Source of the DNA: Spirochaetia bacterium
GTDB taxonomy: Bacteria > Spirochaetota > Spirochaetia > B11-G9
Reading direction: 5' to 3'
DNA: 34,539 bases
Assembly (NCBI GenBank): GCA_027859095.1
Contig: JAQIBN010000246.1
Coordinates: 1 to 34,539, forward strand
The notes beneath the pieces were generated by a model, which did no database searches, was not told where the DNA came from, and saw nothing but the letters and a program-made list of their open reading frames with translations. Made by a program: the position numbers and the translations under genes. Shown here in pieces: positions 8,911-15,621 of the stretch; within the stretch, counting starts at the first letter, position 1, and every line of letters starts with the position of its first letter.

Positions 8911-9942
8911 ATGGATTTGCAGAATAAAGATGAGTTTGTTTCTGATATTAAACAAATTTTATTGGAAGCCAGAAAGAATACACGTAAAGCTGTTAACTCA
9001 TCTATGGTTCAGGCTTATTGGTTAATAGGAAAACGTATTGTTGAAGAAGAACAGGAGGGCCAGGAGCGAGCTGTATACGGGAAAGAAATACTCAAAACTT
9101 TAGCAAAGGAGCTTTCCGATGAATTTGGAAAAGGATTTGATGAAAGAGAATTACGAAGAATTCGACAGTTCTATATTACTTTTCCAATTCGGGGCACACT
9201 GCGTCCCGAATTAAGCTGGAGTCACTATCGGCTGCTTATGAGGGTTACTGGCAAAGAGGCAAGGAAATATTATCTAGATGAAGCGGCCAATCAACATTGG
9301 AGCTATAGAACATTAGATAGAAATTATTCTACTCTTTATTATGAGAGACTCCTAAGTTCTCAAAATAAAGAACCGGTTATTGAAGAAATGCAGCAAAAGA
9401 CAAATGCGTTTCAGCAAGATAACCATGAATTTATTAAAGATCCCTATGTTCTTGAGTTTTTAGAATTACCAGCTAATACCTGTTATTCCGAATCTAAACT
9501 TGAAGGTGCTCTTTTAAATAATATTCAGAAGTTTTTGCTGGAACTTGGAAAGGGTTTTGCCTTTGTTGCTCGTCAAAGGCTTATTAGAACAGAAACATCA
9601 GATTTCTATATCGATTTAGTCTTCTATAATTTTATATTAAAATGTTTTGTTTTAATTGAACTGAAAACAGAAAAATTAACCCACAAAGATGTTGGCCAAT
9701 TGGATATGTATGTAAGGATGTTTGACGACTTGCAAAAAGCAGATACAGATAATCCTACCATAGGTATTCTACTGTGTTCTGAAACCGATAAAATTATTGC
9801 AAAATATTCGGTTCTTAATCAGAGTAAGCAACTTTTTGCCAGCAAATATATGCCCTTCCTTCCTACTGAAGAAGAACTGATTGCCGAAATTGAACGAGAA
9901 AATTTTCGCCTCCAAATGGAAATGAGGGGTGAAGATGAGTAG
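8911..9942 (+). CDS. DUF1016/YhcG-type PDDEXK nuclease domain protein
   Basis: An accessory nuclease-like protein often encoded inside type I RM operons. The N-terminal half carries the DUF1016 helical region (ARKNTRKAVNSSMVQAYWLIGKRIVEEEQ, RQFYITFPIRGTLRPELSWSHYRLLMRV). The C-terminal PDDEXK-like domain shows SDFYIDLVFYN (Asp235) and VLIELKTEKLTHKDVGQLDMY (Glu250-Leu-Lys252), which is the catalytic D...ExK pattern, followed by NPTIGILLCSE and YSVLNQSKQLFASKY. Its 343 residues and all motifs are typical, so unlike the neighbouring hsd genes it appears intact. GGAGG precedes the ATG, and it lies 12 nt after hsdM. It overlaps the start of hsdS. Its biochemical role is not established by sequence. 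Confidence 0.9.
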   Translation: MDLQNKDEFVSDIKQILLEARKNTRKAVNSSMVQAYWLIGKRIVEEEQEGQERAVYGKEILKTLAKELSDEFGKGFDERELRRIRQFYITFPIRGTLRPELSWSHYRLLMRVTGKEARKYYLDEAANQHWSYRTLDRNYSTLYYERLLSSQNKEPVIEEMQQKTNAFQQDNHEFIKDPYVLEFLELPANTCYSESKLEGALLNNIQKFLLELGKGFAFVARQRLIRTETSDFYIDLVFYNFILKCFVLIELKTEKLTHKDVGQLDMYVRMFDDLQKADTDNPTIGILLCSETDKIIAKYSVLNQSKQLFASKYMPFLPTEEELIAEIERENFRLQMEMRGEDE

Positions 9943-11095
9943 TAGTTATAAACGGCTTGGGACTTATATTCGGGAAGTAAATATTCGGAATAGGGATTTA
10001 GAAGTTAAGACTCTGCTTGGGGTGAGTATTAAAAAAATATTAATTCCATCTATAGCCAATACTGTTGCATTGTTAGATAGTTACGATTATGCAATTGTAT
10101 CTCAGGCTTATACAGTTTTTGAAATTATTGATCATGAAAAATTAAATCCGGGATATTTAATGATGTGGATACGAAGACCTGAATTTGATCGTTATGCCCG
10201 GTTTAAATCTCATGGGAGTGCCAGGGAAATATTTAATTGGGATGAGATGTGTGAAATTGAACTTCCTGTTCCTTCTATTAAAAAACAAAAAGCTATAATT
10301 AAAGAGTATAACACCATTGTTGATCGTATAAAGCTTAATGAGCAGCTTAACCGGAAACTGGAAGAAACTGCTCAGGATGTTTATAAGCATTGGTTTGTGG
10401 ATTTTGAATTTCCTGTTAGTAAGAAATATGCAGTTGAGGTTGGAACGCCTGAAATTGAAGGAAAGCCGTATAGGTCTAGCGGTGGGGAGATGGTTTTTAA
10501 TGAGGAGTTGGGGAAGGAGATTCCGGTCGGGTGGCACAGTTGTTCATATACTGAAATATTTGATTTAAAAGGAGGAGGTACTCCTGATACAGACATACCA
10601 GAATATTGGAATGGCGAAATACCTTTCTTTACTCCAAAAGATATCGGAACTTCTGTGTATTCAACAATAACAGAAAAAAATATTACAGATATGGGGCTAA
10701 TAAACAGTAGCACAAAGATATACCCTAAGAATACGGTATTTATTACTGCAAGAGGAACTGTTGGAGCAGTGGCATTAGCTTCTGGAGATATGGCAATGAA
10801 TCAAAGTTGTTATGCTGCTCTAGGGGAAAAATATAATCAATTTTTTGTTCACCAACACACTCTTGAAATCCTTAAACAATTGACAAATGAAGCTAATGGT
10901 GGGGTATTTGGTGCTCTTGTAACAAAAGATTTCGATGGAAAGCTAATACTGGCTCCTCCATTGTTCTTTTCCTCAATGTATAAGGAACTTGCCGAACCTA
11001 TTTATAATCAGATATTTAATAATCAAAGATTTATGAGCATTCTTTTTAATTTAAGAGAATTTTTGCTCGCGAAAATGACAAAGGTCGGTTTTTAG
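9935..11095 (+). CDS. hsdS: Type I RM specificity subunit HsdS with shortened TRD1
   Basis: DNA-recognition subunit with two target recognition domains and conserved helical spacers. Spacer 1 is seen in SIKKQKAIIKEYNTIVDRIK, followed by LNRKLEETAQDVYKHWFVDFEFP. TRD2 starts at IPVGWHSCSYTEIFDLKGGGTPDT and includes PFFTPKDI and ARGTVGAVAL. In TRD1 the text jumps at residues 42-45 from PSIAN-TV to ALLDSYDYAIVSQAYTVFEI. Homologues carry about 30 more residues here, including an FAYGPVTSRNG-type strand, so an in-frame deletion is inferred. ATG 9935 is preferred (AGGGG just upstream); a GTG at 9929 is in frame. It overlaps the DUF1016 gene by 8 nt, and its stop abuts the next ATG. Confidence 0.88.
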   Translation: MSSSYKRLGTYIREVNIRNRDLEVKTLLGVSIKKILIPSIANTVALLDSYDYAIVSQAYTVFEIIDHEKLNPGYLMMWIRRPEFDRYARFKSHGSAREIFNWDEMCEIELPVPSIKKQKAIIKEYNTIVDRIKLNEQLNRKLEETAQDVYKHWFVDFEFPVSKKYAVEVGTPEIEGKPYRSSGGEMVFNEELGKEIPVGWHSCSYTEIFDLKGGGTPDTDIPEYWNGEIPFFTPKDIGTSVYSTITEKNITDMGLINSSTKIYPKNTVFITARGTVGAVALASGDMAMNQSCYAALGEKYNQFFVHQHTLEILKQLTNEANGGVFGALVTKDFDGKLILAPPLFFSSMYKELAEPIYNQIFNNQRFMSILFNLREFLLAKMTKVGF

Positions 11096-13525
11096 ATGAG
11101 CAAACAGAAATATTCAGAATGGTTAAGAGTTGATCTTCATATACACACAGATAAGAGTAAAAAAACAAAAAATAACGATTATAAAGGCTCATTCTCAGTT
11201 GATAAATTAAAAGAAAAACTCAATGAAAATGATGTTGCAGTAATATCATTAACAGATCATAACATAATGAATGTAGATGCATATGAAGAATATTACAATT
11301 CTTATGATGAAAATAATGATCCCTTATTACTTCCAGGAGTAGAATTAGATTTGGAAGTTGTGCATAACGGTGAAACTAAAAGATACCATACTCTTCTTGT
11401 TTTTAGAGAATCAACGGCTGAAAAAGTGAATGAAATTAGTACAAAATTAGAAGAACAGTATGCTCTTTTAGGTATCACTAATATGTTCTTACGAAAATTG
11501 AATATAGATCAGGTAGTAAGCTTGTTCTACAATGATGATTTTTTCTTTATCCCACATGCGAATAGGCATAAAACGGGAATGGTTAAAGCGTATGATGGCC
11601 ATATTGAAGATGCCCAAGAGATGATACTTTTAATGCCAAGTGCATTGGAAAAAGTGAAAGAAGAAGTAATTCACATCTATAATGAAGGGTTTAATAAGCA
11701 CTTAAATAACGATTTTAAAGATAGAGATGACATTGCTTATATCACCTTCTCTGATAATCATTTTATTGAGGGATACCCATGCAAGCACATGGGAGATCAA
11801 GGGGAGCATAACTTTTACTATCTGAAAGGATCTAAAAACTATGAGACCCTCCGGCTTGCATTTATTGACCCAAAGTCAAGAATTATATCGTCTCAAGGAT
11901 ATAATTCAATAAATCATTCTCTAAACTCTATAGAAGAAATAAAAATCAAAAATGATGCATTTATTGAAGATATTTCAATTTCTTTTAGTCCTCATCTGAA
12001 TGTAATAATAGGTGGCAGGTCAAGTGGTAAAAGTTTATTACATAATATTTTAGGTCAAAAAGTTGATAGGATAAAGACAGAAAACACGTATGAGAAAAAA
12101 GTAAACTTAGAAAATATTACAATCAAGTCTTCTCTTGATTCAACTTTTCTAGAAACGACTTCATTATCAAGCGAGTTAATATATATTAATCAAGGTGATA
12201 TTGTTAGGTATTTTGAAGAGAAAAAGCTTTTTGAATTGGCAGAAGAGTCAAACAAACAAGAAGAATACACAGAGTCTAAGTCAAAATTTAAAAAACATAA
12301 ACGATATTTTGAAGAAAAGATAGAAGCATTAACTGATACTTATCAGAATGCATTCAGTTCTATTTCTGAGAAAAAGTATAAACTTCATAGTGCAACTATG
12401 GCTCATTATCTAGATGAAAACTATATCTTTCGATTTGATGAAAGCAAACTTTTAGAAACTTTCGACATTGTATCTAAGTTGTCTGAATCAAGCACTTTGA
12501 TTTCAGAGTTAAGTGAAAATCTTAAAAATTTCCGAAAAAATCAGCTCTTTTCATTCACAACTGATGAAATAACTACAATTAATAACTTTAATACTCTTCT
12601 TCAAAGTAAAACCCAATTAATATCTAATACAGAAACCTTTACAAAGAAAAGATTAAAATTTATTCGTAATATTCAGAGTATTATTGATGAGAAAAATAAA
12701 TCATTAAACATTGAAGCACGAGCAAAAGGTGAAGCAGGTACAGCACTTATTCAGCTATCAAAGGATTTTGGTTGCCATTTTAGGAAAATGTCTATGTTGA
12801 AACAAAAGTGTGATGATCTGATAAATTTTAAATATTCATTACAGGAAAAGATCACATTGAATGAAGATGTTGAACTGGTCCTTGAGGTAGCTGAGAGCGA
12901 GGAGATTGGCAAGTTAATTATAGAGGGACTAAGTACCAAAACAAAGGGAGATAGCCTTTATCTGAATCTAATAAATTTGATTACTGATAGTTCATCCAAA
13001 ATCAAGAACTATTCAGACAATAAGGATGGAGAGACCTTAAATAAGAAAATAAATAAACTACTTTCAGACTTATATCAGAAAATAGATTCTCCAATAGACT
13101 ATTTAAAATACTCAGATGGAAGCTCCTCAAAAGATAACAGTCCTGGATATAATTCAGAAAAATATTTAGAAATCATTCTAAAAAATCCCAAAAACAAGTT
13201 TATTTTTATTGACCAGCCTGAAGATAACTTAGGGAACAAATTTATAGCGGATAAACTAGTTCGATTAATTCGAGATCTAAAATTTAAGAAACAAATATTT
13301 CTGGTTACACATAATCCTTCAATTGTTGTTTATGGCGATGCAGAAAATATTATCATTGCAAGAAACAATAAAAATAAAATATCGTATAAGCAGATTGTTC
13401 TTGAAGATCAAAATGCACAAACGGAAATCTGCAGTATTCTTGATGGTGGTGAATATATTTTTAATGACAGATCAAAGAAATATAATATCAAAAGAATTCT
13501 AAAGGGAGATCGAGAGAATGCATGA
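11096..13525 (+). CDS. TrlF-type protein: PHP domain fused to an SMC/AAA-like ATPase
   Basis: The N-terminal PHP-type metal-binding domain shows VDLHIHTDKS (His15, His17), LTDHN and LLPGVELDLE. This fold usually carries phosphoesterase activity. From about residue 285 an ABC/SMC-like ATPase follows: Walker A GGRSSGKS (306-313), LIYINQGDIVRYFEEKKLFELAEES, a long coiled-coil stretch (about 370-640), SPGYNSEKYLEI, then Walker B FIFIDQPEDNLG (Asp706) and the H-loop in FLVTHNPSI. The domain order matches the TrlF family of AAA-like ATPases found in type I RM loci. It begins directly after the hsdS stop (TAG-ATG) and looks complete. It is strongly AT-rich. A nuclease-like anti-phage effector is plausible by analogy with RM-linked ATPases such as PrrC or RloC, but that is inference. 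Confidence 0.85.
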   Translation: MSKQKYSEWLRVDLHIHTDKSKKTKNNDYKGSFSVDKLKEKLNENDVAVISLTDHNIMNVDAYEEYYNSYDENNDPLLLPGVELDLEVVHNGETKRYHTLLVFRESTAEKVNEISTKLEEQYALLGITNMFLRKLNIDQVVSLFYNDDFFFIPHANRHKTGMVKAYDGHIEDAQEMILLMPSALEKVKEEVIHIYNEGFNKHLNNDFKDRDDIAYITFSDNHFIEGYPCKHMGDQGEHNFYYLKGSKNYETLRLAFIDPKSRIISSQGYNSINHSLNSIEEIKIKNDAFIEDISISFSPHLNVIIGGRSSGKSLLHNILGQKVDRIKTENTYEKKVNLENITIKSSLDSTFLETTSLSSELIYINQGDIVRYFEEKKLFELAEESNKQEEYTESKSKFKKHKRYFEEKIEALTDTYQNAFSSISEKKYKLHSATMAHYLDENYIFRFDESKLLETFDIVSKLSESSTLISELSENLKNFRKNQLFSFTTDEITTINNFNTLLQSKTQLISNTETFTKKRLKFIRNIQSIIDEKNKSLNIEARAKGEAGTALIQLSKDFGCHFRKMSMLKQKCDDLINFKYSLQEKITLNEDVELVLEVAESEEIGKLIIEGLSTKTKGDSLYLNLINLITDSSSKIKNYSDNKDGETLNKKINKLLSDLYQKIDSPIDYLKYSDGSSSKDNSPGYNSEKYLEIILKNPKNKFIFIDQPEDNLGNKFIADKLVRLIRDLKFKKQIFLVTHNPSIVVYGDAENIIIARNNKNKISYKQIVLEDQNAQTEICSILDGGEYIFNDRSKKYNIKRILKGDRENA

Positions 13526-13715
13526 TATTGAATGTAAAGCTAAAATAGAGGACGATAAAATTTTAATTGAGAATCTAAAGGATAGTCCAGTTACTATTGA
13601 TATATCAATCGATGTTGATTTTACCAACATTATTACGGTTCTTTCGGAACTTATTGAAAAAGGGTCACAGATAAATCTAACTATCGATAATGTTGATTCA
13701 ATTGAAGATGAATAA
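13518..13715 (+). CDS. Small conserved-position protein downstream of TrlF, function unknown
   Basis: A 65-residue acidic protein (pI low, many Asp/Glu/Ile) that starts 8 nt inside the TrlF gene with a GAGAG-like ribosome binding site, so it is probably translationally coupled. No domain is recognised. The composition suggests a small alpha/beta protein. After its TAA (13713-13715) the same frame stays open for 32 further codons (EKLIVETLKEVFNKFNEALL then GVVYLEED) up to a TAG at 13809-13811. This stretch has an amphipathic, protein-like pattern, so the stop may be a nonsense mutation in a protein of about 98 residues. It could be an immunity or regulatory partner of TrlF; this is only positional inference. 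Confidence 0.6.
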   Translation: MHDIECKAKIEDDKILIENLKDSPVTIDISIDVDFTNIITVLSELIEKGSQINLTIDNVDSIEDE

Positions 13716-13807
13716 GAGAAACTAATAGTTGAAACACTAAAGGAAGTATTTAATAAATTTAATGAGGCTCTGTTAGGGGTAGTCTATTTGGAAGAGGATA
13801 ATGCCCC

Positions 13808-14128
13808 ATGGTAGATGTGCCCTTTCTAATCTACCAAACCTCCGACAGCAAAGTCAAAATAGAAACGTACTTTGAAAATGAAACGGTCTGGTTGACAACC
13901 GAACAAATTGCAGATCTATTCCAAAAATCCCGTTCAACAATTAATGAACATATACTTAATATCTACAAAGAAGAGGAACTGGAAAAAGAACCGACAGTAA
14001 GAAAAATCGGAAATTCCGATTTTTCTACCAAACCTACAAATTTTTACAATCTGGACGTTATAATATCCGTAGGCTACCGGACAGGGACCGAGCAGATATC
14101 TCCTATTTCTTATGTGGAGCAAATCTAA
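13808..14128 (+). pseudogene. RhuM family protein, N-terminal remnant
   Basis: The first about 92 residues match the N-terminus of RhuM (virulence RhuM/Fic-associated) proteins: FLIYQTSDSKVKIETYFENE, TVWLTTEQIADLFQKSRSTI, NEHILNIYKEEEL and NFYNLDVIISVGYR. Intact RhuM proteins are about 330 residues and continue with a segment like SKRGTQFRIWAT after VGYR. Here 14 unrelated residues and a stop follow. The frame ends in TAATG, overlapping the ATG of the next gene by one base. A deletion between rhuM and its neighbour is inferred. The truncated product keeps the helix-turn-helix-like segment, so residual DNA binding cannot be excluded. Confidence 0.8.
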
Positions 14129-15621
14129 TGAGTATAATAATAAGCATAGAAAAGCTGCTCTCTGGAACAGTCATTGAAGGAACCCGGGTAGAGTTTAAAG
14201 AAGGATGGAATCCCAAGCCTATTATGAGGACTATCTGTGCTTTTGCAAATGATTTTGAGAATGAAGGAAGCGGATATATTGTCATAGGAATTGAAGAGCA
14301 AAATGGAAAACCTTTACGGCCTGTAAAAGGTTTTAATCCTGACAGATTTGAAGAAATACAAAAAGATTTAATCGGATACTCAAACATGATCCAACCACCC
14401 TATATGCCTCGCCTATCACTAGAAGAAATTGATAATAAATTTGTATTGGTAATTTGGGTGCCAGCAGGTAGCAATCGTCCTTATAAAGTACCGGATGATG
14501 TACTGACAAGACATAAAAATTATAATTTTAGAATACGTCAATATTCAAGCAGTGTTATTCCTAACAGTGACCAGGAAATCGAGCTGGTACAGCTTACAGC
14601 CCGTATACCTTTCGATGACAGAGTTAACACTCATGCAGTTGTAGATGATTTAAGTTTTGCATTAATGCGTGAACACCTTGCTCGGACAAAAAGTAAATTG
14701 TACACGGAGAGTGCCACCCAGTCGATTGATCAATTGGCATTAGCTATGAATTTATGTGAAGGGGCAAAAGAACATCAATTCCCTAAAAATGTAGGCCTTT
14801 TAATGTTTTCTGAAAATCCAAAGCAATTTTTTCCTACCATTCAAATTGATGTTGTCGAGTTCCCCTTTGGAGTCGGAGCAAAAGAATTTAATGAAAAAAC
14901 CTTTGATGGTGCTATTCAAAAACAGCTAACAAATGCTCTTTCATATTTAAAAACCAATATCATTAAAAGCAAAGTGAAAAAATATCCTGATCGTGAAGAG
15001 GCAGATAAAATCTATAATTATCCCTATGACGCAATTGAAGAGGCTTTGGCAAATGCTGTATATCATCGAAACTATGAGTTGAGAGAGCCTATAGAAATCC
15101 GGGTGTTACCTGAATCAATTGAGATATTGAGTTATAGTGGTGTTGATCCTTCTTTAAAACAGATAGATTTTGATAAAGGGACTATAAGGGCAAGACGGTA
15201 TAGAAACCGACGGATTGGGGATTTTTTAAAGGAATTAGGTTTAACAGAAGGTCGAGGTACCGGAATCCCAACAATGGTCAATGCTCTGAAGAATAATGGT
15301 TCTAATCTACCTGTTTTTGATACTGATGAACCTGAGAGAAGACATTTTATCTGTGAGATACCTATTCATTCTGAGTTTATTGAAAATAAAAAGCAGGGTG
15401 GTCAAGTTGGTGGTCAAGCTGGTGGTCAAGCTGAACTTACTATTAGGCAGATAGAAATACTACAATCAATTATAGCTAACCCTTCTATTAGTAGAAAGTT
15501 GCTGGCAGATCAGTTTGCAATAAATGAATCTGCTATTCAGAAGCATTTGAATACGTTAAAAGATAAGGGCATAATTGAAAGAATTGGGAAAACCACCGGA
15601 TATTGGAAGGTTAATGAGTAA
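14128..15621 (+). CDS. AlbA_2 (Schlafen-like) / HATPase / winged-helix putative regulator
   Basis: A 497-residue protein of the AlbA_2-domain putative ATP-binding regulator family. The N-terminal AlbA_2 domain (about 1-150) shows TRVEFKEGWNPKPIMRTICA and SGYIVIGIEE. A GHKL-type ATPase region follows (about 300-390) with EEALANAVYHR (N-box) and LTEGRGTGIPTMVNAL. A Gly-Gly-Gln repeat linker (about 424-435) leads to a C-terminal winged helix (ELTIRQIEILQSIIANPSIS, then SAIQKHLNTLKDKGIIERIG). Members are common in RM and other defence islands and are thought to regulate or sense. All domains look intact. Its end overlaps the start of hsdR by 8 nt, so the two are translationally coupled. Confidence 0.88.
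   Translation: MSIIISIEKLLSGTVIEGTRVEFKEGWNPKPIMRTICAFANDFENEGSGYIVIGIEEQNGKPLRPVKGFNPDRFEEIQKDLIGYSNMIQPPYMPRLSLEEIDNKFVLVIWVPAGSNRPYKVPDDVLTRHKNYNFRIRQYSSSVIPNSDQEIELVQLTARIPFDDRVNTHAVVDDLSFALMREHLARTKSKLYTESATQSIDQLALAMNLCEGAKEHQFPKNVGLLMFSENPKQFFPTIQIDVVEFPFGVGAKEFNEKTFDGAIQKQLTNALSYLKTNIIKSKVKKYPDREEADKIYNYPYDAIEEALANAVYHRNYELREPIEIRVLPESIEILSYSGVDPSLKQIDFDKGTIRARRYRNRRIGDFLKELGLTEGRGTGIPTMVNALKNNGSNLPVFDTDEPERRHFICEIPIHSEFIENKKQGGQVGGQAGGQAELTIRQIEILQSIIANPSISRKLLADQFAINESAIQKHLNTLKDKGIIERIGKTTGYWKVNE
15397..15432 (+). repeat. Three 12-bp tandem repeats encoding Gly-Gly-Gln-Val/Ala
   Basis: Three perfect-phase copies of GGTGGTCAAGYT encode GGQV-GGQA-GGQA in the linker between the ATPase and winged-helix domains of the AlbA_2 protein. 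The unit is a multiple of three, so copy-number change would alter linker length without shifting the frame. Such GGQ runs are a recurring feature of this family. Confidence 0.85.

Noticed and set aside
12751-12939. Minus-strand open frames inside trlF, hsdR, gltB and other genes
   Set aside because: They are antisense shadows with no ribosome binding site or recognisable domains, within strongly supported plus-strand genes.
14040-14128. Upstream extension of the AlbA_2 frame through the RhuM remnant
   Set aside because: The open frame continues upstream (ADISYFLCGANLM) but the conserved N-terminus of the family begins at the ATG 14128.
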